NCBI GenBank assembly: GCA_964035575.1
Contig: OZ037842.1
Coordinates: 62,001 to 126,000 of the forward strand
Direction: 5' to 3'
DNA: 64,000 nt
DNA from: Rhynchopus sp. YZ270_cl-10
Taxonomy: Eukaryota > Euglenozoa > Diplonemea > Diplonemida > Diplonemidae
Shown here: positions 1-10,569 of the stretch, one piece after another
Layout of the letters: each line of letters begins with the position of its first letter
Position numbering within the stretch: position 1 is the first letter of the stretch
Position numbers and translations under genes: made by a program
The notes under the pieces: model-generated
Database searches by the model: none
Told to the model about the DNA's origin: nothing
Seen by the model: only the letters and a program-made list of their open reading frames with translations

Positions 1-3000
1 TCTAGCTAGTTTATCATATTCAACCTGACGTGGGGGTAAGGGTAACATACGAGGAGGAGGCAGGGGTGCCAAAGTCCTAGGCGAGCGCGACTCACCTGCA
101 CCGAGGGGGCCAAGTGTAGCAGGGACACGCGACTCGCCTGCTGGTGCTGCTGTGTCCGTGGGCGAGTAGCTTGCTTGGTATGGGGCCAGCGTTCTGTACG
201 GAGCGAATGTGCTTGGCGTGTCGGTCAAAGGAGCGCGCGACAACCCAGGAGGTGCCTCCGAACTGTCTGGTGAGTACGTCGACGGTTGCCCAGGCGCGAA
301 GGAACGTGGCACGGATGTGACGTACGGAGCCAACGTCCTCACGGGAAGTGGCGCACGTGAAGATCCTGCCGGTGCTTCGGACAAGTCTGGTGAATACGTC
401 AGTGTGGCCGGGGAGAAAGACCTCGGCGTGCCCGTTCCAGGCACAGGGGCCAGCGTCACACCAGGTGCATCTGTGACAGGTGCACGTGAAGATCCTGCTG
501 GTGCTTCAGTATCCTGTGGAGAATATGTCCCAGGGCTGAGGGACCTTACCACAGGCACTCCTGTGGCAGGTGCATCTGTCTGCGGGGGCAGTGTCAGCCC
601 AGGCACATTGGTGATCGGAGCAACTGTCATTCCTGGTGGTGCCTGAGTCGTGTCAGGAGAGTATGTTCCGGGTGTCAGCGATCTTGGAGTGAACGTCGGC
701 GGGGCAGGTGTGGGAGGTGCGTTTGTCTGTGGGGGAAGTGTGACTCCTGGAGCAGCTGTGATGGGTGCAACTGTCATTCCCGGTGGTGCTGGAGTCATGT
801 CAGGAGAGTATGTTCCAGGTGCCAGTGATCTTGGAGTGATCGTCGGCGGTGCAGGTGTGGGAGGTGCGTTTGTCTGTGGAGGAAGTGTGACTCCTGGAGC
901 AGCTGTGATTGGTGCAATTGTCATTCCTGGTGGTGCTGGAGTCGTGTCAGGAGAGTACGTTCCAGGTGTCAGTGATCTCGGGGTGATGGTCGGCGGTGCA
1001 GGTGTGGGAGGTGCATCTGTCTGTGGGGGAAGTGTCACTCCTGGAGCAGCTGTGATGGGTGCAACTGTCATTCCCGGTGGTGCTGGAGTTGTGTTAGGAG
1101 AGTATGTTCCAGGTGCCAGCGATCTTGGGGTGATGGTCGGAGGTGCAGGTGTGGGAGGTGCGTCTGTCTGTGGAGGCAGTGTGACTCCTGGAGCAGCTGT
1201 GATGGGTGCAACTGTCATTCCCGGTGGTGCCTGAGTCATGTCAGGAGAGTATGTTCCAGGTGCCAGCGATCTCGGGGTGATGGTCGGAGGTGCAGGTGTG
1301 GGAGGTGCATCTGTCTGTGGGGGAAGTGTGACTCCTGGAGCAGCCGTGATTGGTGCAACTGTCATTCCTGGTGGTGCTGGAGTTGTGTTAGGAGAGTACG
1401 TTCCAGGTGCCAGCGATCTTGGAGTGATGGTCGGCGGTGCAGGTGTGGGAGGTGCGTTTGTCTGTGGGGGAAGTGTCACTCCTGGAGCAGCTGTGATGGG
1501 TGCAACTGTCATTCCTGGTGGTGCCTGAGTCATGTCAGGAGAGTATGTTCCAGGTGCCAGCGATCTTGGGGTGATGGTCGGAGGTGCAGGTGTGGGAGGT
1601 GCGTTTGTCTGTGGGGGAAGTGTGACTCCTGGAGCAGCTGTGATTGGTGCAACTGTCATTCCTGGTGGTGCTGGAGTTGTGTTAGGAGAGTATGTTCCAG
1701 GTGCCAGCGATCTTGGGGTGATGGTCGGCGGTGCAGGTGTGGGAGGTGCATCTGTCTGTGGGGGAAGTGTCACTCCTGGAGCAGCTGTGATGGGTGCAAC
1801 TGTCATTCCCGGTGGTGCTTGAGTGGTGGCAGGAGAGTACGTTCCAGGTGCCAGCGATCTTGGAGTGATGGTCGGCGGTGCAGGTGTGGGAGGTGCGTTT
1901 GTCTGTGGAGGCAGTGTGACTCCTGGAGCAGCCGTGATAGGTGCAACTGTCATTCCCGGTGGTGCTGGAGTTGTGTTAGGAGAATACGTGCCAGGTGCCA
2001 GTGATCTTGGAGTGATGGTCGGCGGTGCAGGTGTGGGAGGTGCATCTGTCTGTGGGGGAAGTGTCACTCCTGGAGCAGCTGTGATGGGTGCAACTGTCAT
2101 TCCTGGTGGTGCCTGAGTCATGTCAGGAGAGTATGTTCCAGGTGCCAGCGATCTTGGAGTGATGGTCGGCGGTGCAGGTGTGGGAGGTGCGTCTGTCTGT
2201 GGAGGCAGTGTGACTCCTGGAGCAGCTGTGATGGGTGCAACTGTCATTCCTGGTGGTGCCTGAGTTGTGTCAGGAGAGTACGTTCCAGGTGCCAGCGATC
2301 TTGGGGTGATAGTAGGAGGTGGCATTGTCGGCGGCGGGTTTGTCACCGGTGCGGTAGTGGGTGCAATAGTAACTGGTGGATTGGTTGGTGGAACTCCTGG
2401 GACTCCTGTCGGTGGTGCAGGTGTCACTGGTGCGGGTGTCGGCGGTGCCGGCGCAATTGTAACAGGTGCGGGTGTCACTGGTGCTGTTGTCGGTGCAGTT
2501 GTCGCTGGTGCCATAGTTTCACACTTGTCGATTGTCACCATCTGGCGACCACGGTTAGTTGCGCCGTGGTTTGCCCACGTCGAACCCACCTCTCCCCCAC
2601 CAAATGCAAGAGCAAGGCCAAACGCAGTACCAAACACAAGCGACTTCGTGCTGCTCATAGGGTCCATGTCATAAATGTTACGCTGGAACGTGCATGTCAG
2701 TGACCCACCTGTTTCTGTCGATGTTCCAGGAGTTGTCTCAGTGTTGTCCTGTGTTGTGGGTGCGCCAGGGGCAGTCGTCTGAGCGAATCCTTGTGGGTTC
2801 ACGGAAGTCGAGCAGGCAACAATGTTCAGTCCCATCATGTTGGCAGGTGTAGCATCATCAGCAAACCCAAGTGCTGCGTACTGTGGTGTGGAGCCAGAGT
2901 TCATAGTAACTGTGAATTGCACCTGGTCCTGTCCTGCGTCCTTCCCAACAACGTAACCGATAGACAACAGTCCCATTTTCACGTTACCTGCGGCACAAGC

Positions 3001-5442
3001 ACCAGACACGAATCCAGCCACCACTGGCGCAGGTGTTGGCGGTGCGACTGTGACTGGGGCAGTGGTGGGAGCTGGAGTTACCGGCGCTGGAGTAAGAGGA
3101 GCAGTGGTCGCCGGTGCTGTTGTCGGTGCAATCGTGTCTGGTGCCATAGTTTCACACTTGTCGATTGTCACCATCTGGCGACCACGGTTAGTTGCACCGT
3201 GGTTTGCCCACGTCGAACCCACCTCTCCCCCACCAAATGCAAGAGCAAGGCCAAACGAAGTACCAAACACAAGCGACTTCGTGCTGCTCATAGGGTCCAT
3301 GTCGTAAATGTTACGCTGGAACGTGCATGTCAGTGACCCACCTGTTTCTGTCGATGTTCCAGGAGTTGTCTCAGTGTTGTCCTGTGTTGTGGGTGCGCCA
3401 GGACCAGCCACCTGAGCGAATCCTTGTGGGTTCACGGAAGTCGAGCAGGCAACAATGTTCAGTCCCATCATGTTGGCAGGTGTAGCATCATCAGCAAACC
3501 CAAGTGCTGCGTACTGTGGTGTGGATCCAGAGTTCATAGTAACTGTGAATTGCACTTGGTCCTGTCCTGCATCCTTCCCAACAACGTAATCGATAGACAA
3601 CAGTCCCATTTTCACGTTACCTGCGGCACAAGCACCAGCCACGAATCCAGCCACCACTGGCGCAGGTGCGGGTGTTGGCGGTGCCGGTGTCACTGGTGCT
3701 GTTGTAGGCGCAATCGTGTCTGGTGCCATAGTTTCACACTTGTCGATTGTCACCATCTGGCGACCACGGTTAGTTGCGCCGTGGTTTGCCCACGTCGAAC
3801 CCACCTCTCCCCCACCAAATGCAAGAGCAAGGCCAAACGCAGAACCAAACACAAGCGACTTCGTGCTGCTCATAGGGTCCACGTCATAAATGTTACGCTG
3901 GAACGTGCATGTCAGTGACCCACCTGTTTCTGTCGATGTTCCAGGAGTTGTCTCAGTATTGTCCTGTGTTGTGGGTGCGCCAGGACCAGCCACCTGAGCG
4001 AATCCTTGTGGGTTCACGGAAGTCGAGCAAGCAACAATGTTCAGACCCATCATGTTGGCAGGTGTAGCATCATCAGCAAACCCAAGTGCTGCGTACTGTG
4101 GTGTGGAGCCAGAGTTCATAGTAACTGTGAATTGCACCTGGTCCTGTCCTGCATCCTTCCCAACAACGTAATCGATAGACAACAGTCCCATTTTCACGTT
4201 ACCTGCGGCACAAGCACCAGCCACGAATCCAGCCACCACTGGCGCAGGTGCGGGTGTTGGCGGTGCCGGTGTCACTGGTGCTGTTGTCGGTGCAATCGTG
4301 TCTGGTGCCATAGTTTCACACTTGTCGATTGTCACCATCTGGCGACCACGGTTAGTTGCACCGTGGTTTGCCCACGTCGAACCCACCTCTCCCCCACCAA
4401 ATGCAAGAGCAAGTCCAAACGCAGTACCAAACACAAGCGACTTCGTGCTGCTCATAGGGTCCACGTCGTAAATGTTACGCTGGAACGTGCATGTCAGTGA
4501 CCCACCTGTTTCTGTCGATGTTCCAGGAGTTGTCTCAGTGTTGTCCTGTGTTGTGGGTGCGCCAGGGGCAGTCGTCTGAGCGAATCCTTTTGGGTTCACG
4601 GAAGTCGAGCAGGCAACAATGTTTAGACCGTTCATGTTGGCAGGTGTAGCATCATCAGCAAACCCAAGTGCTGCGTACTGTGGTGTGGAACCAGAGTTCA
4701 TAGTAACTGTGAATTGCACCTGGTCCTGTCCTGCATCCTTCCCAACAACGTAACTGACAGACAATCTAGCAAGGTTCACGTTACCTGCGGCACAAGCACC
4801 AGCCACGAATCCAGCCACCACTGGCGCAGGTGCGGGTGTTGGCGGTGCGGGAGTCGGAGGTGCAGGCGCAGGTGTTGGAGGTGCGTTCGTCACTGTGCAT
4901 TTAACAATATTAACGTTTTCGCGACCGCGGTTGGTACCATGGTATGCCCACGTGGAGCCAACCTCGCCAGGTCCGTATCCCCATGCAAGCCCAAAGTCAG
5001 CGCCAAACACAATTGAGTTAGTACTGCTGCCAGGGTCGGTCACAAACATGTCACGGAAAATCACACACGTGAGCTTTCCTGCAGCTTCAGAAATTGTTCC
5101 AAAGGATGTCTCGGTGTTGTCGATTGTCATCGGCGCGCCGGTGCCCATTGTCGTCTGGTATGCGTTCCCTGTGCCTGATGTGGAGCACGCAGCAAGACTC
5201 AGGTCCATCATGTTGTTCGGCATGCTGTTAGGTGCGACACCGATGGACGCCCACTGTGGGGTTTGACCGGAAGCGATTGAGATAGTGAACCTGGCCTGGT
5301 CCTGAGCACCGTCCATTCCGTCCACAATGGAGATGTCCATGTCACCAACCTTCAGGTCAAGGGCACCACACAGGCTCTGCACAAATTGAGTGTTGAACGC
5401 ATGAATCTGCGCCAGCAGCGTTACTGCTGTGATCCAGCGCAT
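1..5442 (-). CDS. Giant multi-DOMON, Pro/Thr-stalk surface protein (3' part beyond left edge)
   Basis: The frame is open from an ATG at 5442 to the window edge, about 1814 codons, with no stop; the C-terminus lies outside. It starts MRWITAVTLLAQIHAF, a signal peptide, then a DOMON domain (about residues 26-184). Four more DOMON repeats follow (roughly 4790-4310, 4215-3725, 3630-3140 and 3000-2510), each with YVVGKDAGQDQVQF, TPQYAALGFADD and SSTKSLVFG blocks, joined by short PTPAP linkers. From about 2510 to the edge it is a Pro/Thr stalk, mostly 49-residue PPTITPRSLAPGTYSPD repeats, degenerating near the edge. It is a close paralogue of 10570-18015 but lacks the sixth DOMON and the NPPAT block found there. 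DOMON domains bind haem or sugars in known families; a surface binding role is inference. No membrane segment is in view. Confidence 0.85.
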   Translation of the reverse strand, partial: MRWITAVTLLAQIHAFNTQFVQSLCGALDLKVGDMDISIVDGMDGAQDQARFTISIASGQTPQWASIGVAPNSMPNNMMDLSLAACSTSGTGNAYQTTMGTGAPMTIDNTETSFGTISEAAGKLTCVIFRDMFVTDPGSSTNSIVFGADFGLAWGYGPGEVGSTWAYHGTNRGRENVNIVKCTVTNAPPTPAPAPPTPAPPTPAPAPVVAGFVAGACAAGNVNLARLSVSYVVGKDAGQDQVQFTVTMNSGSTPQYAALGFADDATPANMNGLNIVACSTSVNPKGFAQTTAPGAPTTQDNTETTPGTSTETGGSLTCTFQRNIYDVDPMSSTKSLVFGTAFGLALAFGGGEVGSTWANHGATNRGRQMVTIDKCETMAPDTIAPTTAPVTPAPPTPAPAPVVAGFVAGACAAGNVKMGLLSIDYVVGKDAGQDQVQFTVTMNSGSTPQYAALGFADDATPANMMGLNIVACSTSVNPQGFAQVAGPGAPTTQDNTETTPGTSTETGGSLTCTFQRNIYDVDPMSSTKSLVFGSAFGLALAFGGGEVGSTWANHGATNRGRQMVTIDKCETMAPDTIAPTTAPVTPAPPTPAPAPVVAGFVAGACAAGNVKMGLLSIDYVVGKDAGQDQVQFTVTMNSGSTPQYAALGFADDATPANMMGLNIVACSTSVNPQGFAQVAGPGAPTTQDNTETTPGTSTETGGSLTCTFQRNIYDMDPMSSTKSLVFGTSFGLALAFGGGEVGSTWANHGATNRGRQMVTIDKCETMAPDTIAPTTAPATTAPLTPAPVTPAPTTAPVTVAPPTPAPVVAGFVSGACAAGNVKMGLLSIGYVVGKDAGQDQVQFTVTMNSGSTPQYAALGFADDATPANMMGLNIVACSTSVNPQGFAQTTAPGAPTTQDNTETTPGTSTETGGSLTCTFQRNIYDMDPMSSTKSLVFGTAFGLALAFGGGEVGSTWANHGATNRGRQMVTIDKCETMAPATTAPTTAPVTPAPVTIAPAPPTPAPVTPAPPTGVPGVPPTNPPVTIAPTTAPVTNPPPTMPPPTITPRSLAPGTYSPDTTQAPPGMTVAPITAAPGVTLPPQTDAPPTPAPPTITPRSLAPGTYSPDMTQAPPGMTVAPITAAPGVTLPPQTDAPPTPAPPTITPRSLAPGTYSPNTTPAPPGMTVAPITAAPGVTLPPQTNAPPTPAPPTITPRSLAPGTYSPATTQAPPGMTVAPITAAPGVTLPPQTDAPPTPAPPTITPRSLAPGTYSPNTTPAPPGMTVAPITAAPGVTLPPQTNAPPTPAPPTITPRSLAPGTYSPDMTQAPPGMTVAPITAAPGVTLPPQTNAPPTPAPPTITPRSLAPGTYSPNTTPAPPGMTVAPITAAPGVTLPPQTDAPPTPAPPTITPRSLAPGTYSPDMTQAPPGMTVAPITAAPGVTLPPQTDAPPTPAPPTITPRSLAPGTYSPNTTPAPPGMTVAPITAAPGVTLPPQTDAPPTPAPPTITPRSLTPGTYSPDTTPAPPGMTIAPITAAPGVTLPPQTNAPPTPAPPTITPRSLAPGTYSPDMTPAPPGMTVAPITAAPGVTLPPQTNAPPTPAPPTFTPRSLTPGTYSPDTTQAPPGMTVAPITNVPGLTLPPQTDAPATGVPVVRSLSPGTYSPQDTEAPAGSSRAPVTDAPGVTLAPVPGTGTPRSFSPATLTYSPDLSEAPAGSSRAPLPVRTLAPYVTSVPRSFAPGQPSTYSPDSSEAPPGLSRAPLTDTPSTFAPYRTLAPYQASYSPTDTAAPAGESRVPATLGPLGAGESRSPRTLAPLPPPRMLPLPPRQVEYDKLAR
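640..2330. repeat. 147-bp in-frame tandem repeat, about 12 units
   Basis: Units recur every 147 bp (for example at 652, 798, 945, 1092, 1239, 1386, 1533, 1680, 1828, 1974, 2121 and 2267) and encode the 49-residue Pro/Thr stalk repeat of the overlapping minus-strand gene. Older, more divergent units continue leftwards to about 210. Confidence 0.9.
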
Positions 5443-5503
5443 TGTTTAAGTAATTTGTCCTGATTTAGATGTGGCGAGGGAGGGGAGAGGGTGGGATCAT
5501 TGG
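5443..5503 (-). promoter_or_regulatory. 5' flank shared with the paralogue
   Basis: These 61 bp directly upstream of the ATG at 5442 match 18016-18076, upstream of the paralogue, with one difference; beyond them the two sequences are unrelated. The segment is presumably 5' UTR or core promoter carried along by the duplication. I see no TATA box in it. Confidence 0.4.
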
Positions 5504-5891
5504 AAGGTGGGAAACGACGAACCACAGAAGAAACCCAATGCTCATTACTTTATTTCGAAGGAGAGGGAAAGACGCGACAGCAAATGTTTATTTTGGACAC
5601 TGAACTGCACTGAAACTACCTGGAAAAAAACACCTCCCCCCCTTTATTTTTGTATGTTGATTTGTGAACGGAGGTTTGCTAAACTACTTTTTGAAAAAAA
5701 CTACTCTTGTTTGGGTGGATGGGGGGGATACGGAAGGGAGAAAGAAAGAGAGAGACACGACCAAGAAACCTGACAGAGGAATATCACTGGAGCAACGGGG
5801 GTTTTACTCCATTTATTTAATCCTTGTTGTCAAGCACACACACCCCTGTAGGTTCAGGATCGGTGTGTTTATTCTTTTTTTTAATTTTTTG
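5504..5891. other. Intergenic, no gene seen
   Basis: Purine-rich, low-complexity DNA between the shared 5' flank and the inverted-repeat cluster. The short open frames here show no recognisable domain. Confidence 0.5.
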
Positions 5892-6920
5892 TTAGGGCTT
5901 CACGGCGTACGAAAGCGCTTCGAGGAGTTTTTTGAGAAATTTTCAAAAAAAAAAGCGCTTGAATTTTTAGGAAAAAGCGCTTTTTTTTCCTGAAGGGGTT
6001 TGTTAAGGGGGTTTAAGTCCACACTACAAGTGACCCAAACCAAATTTATCGAGTCGCCGATTTCCCGCTGTGGGCATTTTTCTGACAAAAATTACGAACG
6101 CAGTGCCATTTTATGGCAACATTTTTTAGAAATGTTGCGTACCGTGGCTTCGCCAGGAACCTTTGGGTGCCATGACCGCTGTTTACTGATAAGAAGGCTG
6201 ACATCCACTGCGGCTTGTGGACGGCCACCTGCACCGGCCACGGAAGAGTACAATGTACATGCCTCCTGCATAACAGCCCGGTAGGAAGTGAGAAGGATCG
6301 AATGTCGCTGATTCGGAGGAACTCTGACTGTGCTTGGGTAACATTCGTCTCTCTGCCGGAGGCTACGATTGCAGGGGGTTTTTTTTTTGGGACCATCCAA
6401 CAGAAGTTTTTCAAAACTCAAAAATCCTGGCGGCGGGGCTGACCCCAACCAAAATATCAAAAAAATCATGAGAACAGGTACGCCTTACCAAAAACCCCAC
6501 ACAAAAAAAAAAAAGCGCTTTTTTTTCATCAAGCGAAAAGTGCTTTTTTTTCCCCCCGAAAAAAAAAAACGCTTCAAGCGCTTTCGTACGCCGTGGGGCT
6601 TAGTTATTTTTTTTTTTGGTACGCGTCCGCGCGCGCTCAAATTTTTGGAAATCCAAAAATAAAAAATAAAAAATAAAAAATAAAAAAAAAATATGCCGGT
6701 GTGGTGTGCATAGAAAAGTATTAAAAAAAAAGTTGGAAAATTTCAACAATTTTTTTTTCCGAATATTTTTTTCGAAATATTTTTTTTTTGGGCACAACAT
6801 TGATTTTGCAGCCAAAACAAGTTATTTTTTTTTGGTATTTTATTTTTTTTTGCGCGCGCGCGCTCAAAATTTGAGGGGGGTCCCGGACGCGTACCAAGAA
6901 AAAAAATAACTAAGCCCTTA
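5892..6920. mobile_element. Nested terminal-inverted-repeat element (outer)
   Basis: Near the left end is CACGGCGTACGAAAGCGCTT (5901-5920); near 6570-6602 is its inverted counterpart, AAGCGCTTTCGTACGCCGTG. Several AAGCGCTTTTTTTT blocks lie inside both arms. The outermost bases TTAGGGCTT (5892-5900) also reappear inverted as AAGCCCTTA (6912-6920), so the element probably spans the whole interval with a second element inserted near its right end. No transposase frame is visible, so it is non-autonomous. Confidence 0.65.
6596..6917. mobile_element. Inner inverted-repeat element
   Basis: GGGCTTAGTTATTT plus GGTACGCGTCCG on the left (6596-6630) reappear inverted at 6885-6917 as CGGACGCGTACC and AATAACTAAGCCC. 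The inside arms are GCGCGCGCGCTCAAA and its inverse, with (TAAAAAA)n between. It has no coding capacity. Confidence 0.7.
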
Positions 6921-7089
6921 TTTGTGAAAAATTGCTTTTTGTTGGAAACCCTTGTAATAGTGTAGACATGGTGTTTTCTCACCGATCTATCAGTTTTTTC
7001 ATGTTGGTTTTTTTTTACTTTGTTTTTTGATAAATTGTTGGAGTAGTGTAGTTGCCTCGGTTGTGTTGCCACAGTTGTGCAATCTCCAC

Positions 7090-7092
<3 letters not shown>

Positions 7093-7130
<38 letters not shown>
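7093..7130. repeat. 38-nt poly(T) tract
   Basis: An uninterrupted run of 38 T, the longest homopolymer in the window. It could be the reverse of a retroposon tail, but no SINE or LINE body is recognisable beside it. Confidence 0.9.
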
Positions 7131-7131
<1 letters not shown>

Positions 7132-7156
7132 AAATTTTTGCAGGCCTTTTGCTAAC

Positions 7157-7406
7157 CATCATGCCATCATGCCACGTTTTTGGGCGTTTTTTATTTTTTT
7201 TTTCCATCATGCCACCATCATGCCACGGGGGGTGGTGGGGCAAGGCTTTCGCTATCCATCACCTGGGGATTTCCCCCCAGATGGCATGATGGCATGATGG
7301 CATGATGGCATGATGGCATGATGGCATGATGGCATGATGGCATGATGGCATGATGGCATGATGGCATGATGGCATGATGGCATGATGGCATGATGGCATG
7401 ATGGCA
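7157..7406. repeat. 8-bp minisatellite with inverted copies
   Basis: 7281-7406 holds about 16 copies of ATGGCATG. The inverse (CATCATGCC) occurs at 7157-7184 and 7203-7226, so the block can fold back on itself. Another CATCATGCC lies near 7856. This is foldback-like architecture without coding potential. Confidence 0.8.
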
Positions 7407-7815
7407 CCTTAAAATTTTTCTGCTCGCTGCGCTCGCGGAGGTATACCTCAAAAAAATTTCCGCTCGCTTCGCTCGCGCTGTACGCCATTTTCTTCCTGCC
7501 TACGGTGCCATTTTACAATGTCTAAGGGGATTCCCTTGCATTTTGCAGTCAAAAATGAAACTTGACCCAAGCTGCAAAAATTTGACCATTTTTAGTTCAA
7601 AGTGACCCAACCATTGCAACAGCCCCTGCTTCTGGAAGACGTATTGATTTTGTACGGTTAGTGTACGTAAGGCGCAAGACCAAGCGCCGTTAATAAAGGA
7701 TTAGATTCCGTTTTTTTGTTATCTCGCAAAGCTGACCCTTCGCCTCTCCGCCCTGTGGCTGGCAGGGAGGCGCGCGCGAAGCGCGCGACGACCGCTTTCA
7801 CCAGGTGGGAAAGCT
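7405..7815. repeat. Dispersed repeat, copy 1 (second copy inside 35585-36133)
   Basis: Shares with 35735-36075 a series of blocks in the same order: TTAAAATTTT..GCTCGCTGCGCT, GCCATTTT, CGGTTAGTG, ACGTAAGG, GCAAGACCAA, ATTCCGTTTTTTTGTTATCT, TCGCCTCTCC, GCGCGAAGCGCGC and ACGACCGCTTTC. No open frame is conserved between the copies. Confidence 0.7.
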
Positions 7816-7819
7816 CGGA

Positions 7820-10421
7820 ATGTACTTTTTTTCCAGGAAATTATTTTTTTTTGACCATCATGCCATTCAGGGGGAAAATCCCAACGTTAGCAAAAGGCCT
7901 GAAATTTTTGGGATGCGAATGGGTTTTCCGTCCCAGTGGTGTATGTCCAACGACACCCCCCGAATTATTTTGCGAAGAGGATTATCAAGCGGGCTTTTGG
8001 TTGTTCTATGACAACAAATGCAGTTAAAAAACAAAAAAGGCGGTAACATGAGCCTCAGCCTTACGTGCTATTACGCCCCCCCGAGAAAAAAAGAAAAAAA
8101 GAAACCCGGAAAACATTTAAGCCGATCTGGAGGGGAAGGGGGGGACGGGGGGAAAAAGCAAAGCAGTGGAGGCAATGTTTTGTTTGTGGAGGAGGCACGC
8201 AGCTACCTATGATGGACATGGCGTACGCTACGCAGCCGGCAACACACCAAGGAATGTTCAGGGGGGAAAAAAACCCCCTCAACTCACGTGCTTACTAAAA
8301 AAAGACGAGAGAGGAACCCTGGATGCGTCTGGATGTGTATTGTTAGAGGAAGCAGAGGGGTTAAAAACAGATGGGGTTCTTTCGTACGTCACTAATGGGG
8401 GGGAAACGTTTAAGACGATAAACGCTCGCGTGTTTAGTCATCTGAGAAAAAAAGTCAAGAAAGCTGACAAACGTGCAGATGGCGATAGTTGCGCGTGGGG
8501 AGAGAGGTTGGGGGGGGCGGGAGAAATGGGGGGAGGTTTGCGGGTAAAACTGTCAAAAAAAAAATCCCCTCCTTGCACGCACACCAAAAAAAAAATTCTC
8601 TGAATTCGCAAAAAACAAAAATGGTGTTTATCGATCGGGCACCTTCAAAAGAGGGTAGGTTTTTTCCGTTTTGTCTCCCTTTGTTGGATGAAACGATGCA
8701 ACGTTGTCCCACGGCACGTTCACGATCAATTGAAGACTTGCTGTTAACGTAACTCTGTTTGGTAGGATCCTCATGTGTCGAGCGACTCGTGCGATGCAAT
8801 AAAATCTGCTGTGAGATGTTACAGCAAAAAGTGAAGCCACAACAACGACCATAGGGCCGGTTTGGGTGTTTGTCTTTTTCGGTGACCTCTGCTGCCAACT
8901 CTCAGAGAGACATCAAGAGGATACTTTCTTTTTTGTACCAATCACCCTAAGCAAACTAACGAAGCGGGAAAACACCCCATCCTCCTTTGGGACCCAAGTA
9001 GTCAAGGTTTTTTCGCGTATTTATGGAATAATAATTGGTGGCTTCTGTTTATGGGGCTCTTGAGTGAACCCGCTTTATTCTCTTTTTACCCCATTCTCCA
9101 CAAAAAAAAGGGGGGGAGAGGTTTTTTGTAAAATGAACTTGAGACTCGCGTTGCTCAGCCACTTTTGTATGAAAAGCCATTAGTTTTATTGTGTTGGCAT
9201 TTTTAGAGGGAAAATCCTATCGTGATCATCTCAGCCAGACACAACTCAGCACCACTTTTTTGAGTACGGTACCCTTGGTGCAGCTGCAATACGACCTGTT
9301 CCGACCAATCGCACAAAGTTAGGACCAAAAACAAAAAACAAACAAAAAAAAAAAAACTACCAAAATAAAAGAAGGGAGGAAGCATATACTCTCGCTGCAA
9401 ATAAAAAAAAGGGGGGGAGAAAAAAAAAAAGAAAAGACTTGAAACACGAACACACGAACAGCCTCATGACTCAAATGGGCGCACAACTTTCAAAAAAAAA
9501 GCTCGAAGCATTTGCTTCGGAGCAAAAACATTTGTCGGCATATCACCCCTCATAACCAAAGTACTTCTTTTGAAAACCTGGCTGTGTTTGTGTGGCACCC
9601 AAGGACGCTCACTTGAGGGTAAAATATGTTGGAACTGTGCACTCCCCTCACCAATTCCATTTTTAAAACTAGATCTATCAATTTGCCAGCGAGAGACCTG
9701 AACAAAAAAAAAACTGAACGCTATGAATAAAAAAGAAAACTTGAAGAGATAAACGTGTCTCGCGCACACGCACACATCTGAACAAAAAAAGTCAATGTGA
9801 ATGATCTTTCAATTTGCCCTTCAAAAAAAAAAGAATGATTGTGTCAGTGTGAAAAGCCTTTTTGTGGGAGGTGGGGGGACGGATGCGCTGTCTCTGCGAA
9901 AGCGAACCACTCTCAGAATGGACACATGCGCTCCTCTCGTTTGCGTGGTAGCTGCCGCGAATCAGAAGTCCCCAAAAAAAAGTTTGTAAAATAAAACAAA
10001 AAACCCTCCCGAACTCGAAAGGTCTTTGCTCGAAAGAATGCGCCTTGCAACCTGGAAGAGGTTGAACACACTGCAGGCGAACCGCTTCTTCGAAAAGCAC
10101 TTGAACTGTCTTGCAACAGCAATGCACGGAAGAAGGCCAGAACGCGCTTTCTCATCTAGAGCCCAACGAGAACGGGAGGGGGAGGGAAACAAAAAAATGA
10201 CTTGACCCCCCAGACCGGAGACTGCTCCAGAAATACCCAGTGAATTGCATAAGTGAATATGAATACCCATGAGACACCACAGCGTGCCGTCTCGTACCCC
10301 TTTTGTGTTCAAAACCCATCCCCAAAGCATAAAAGCATGCGGCCACAGCACCAATGTGGGCAGTTGGTCGTCATTGCTATCTGAAAGCGGGGCCCCGCAT
10401 TGGCACCCCGGCGGGATGCTC
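7820..10421. other. 2.6-kb intergenic region, no gene recognised
   Basis: Rich in A- and G-runs and short open frames on both strands, none longer than about 150 residues and none with a recognisable domain or coding-like composition. The right part is presumably 3' flank of the gene ending at 10570. Confidence 0.5.
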
Positions 10422-10427
10422 TTTATT
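10422..10427 (-). terminator. Possible polyadenylation signal AATAAA
   Basis: AATAAA on the minus strand about 145 nt past the TAG at 10570-10572. Spacing is plausible for a 3' UTR, but the hexamer is common by chance in A/T-rich DNA. Confidence 0.3.
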
Positions 10428-10569
10428 CTTGTTCTTTTCTTTTTTGTATTATATTTCAACAATTTGAAGGACAGCGTACACTTCACAGGCATACTTCACA
10501 TCCTTCAACGTCTTCATCTGTGAAGTGTGTGTAGTACACAAACAAACCTTGGCACATACCAAATCAACA

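Noticed and set aside
7218-7488. Minus-strand frames encoding repeated HHAIMPSC
   Set aside because: Translation of the 8-bp minisatellite, open in every frame; not a gene.
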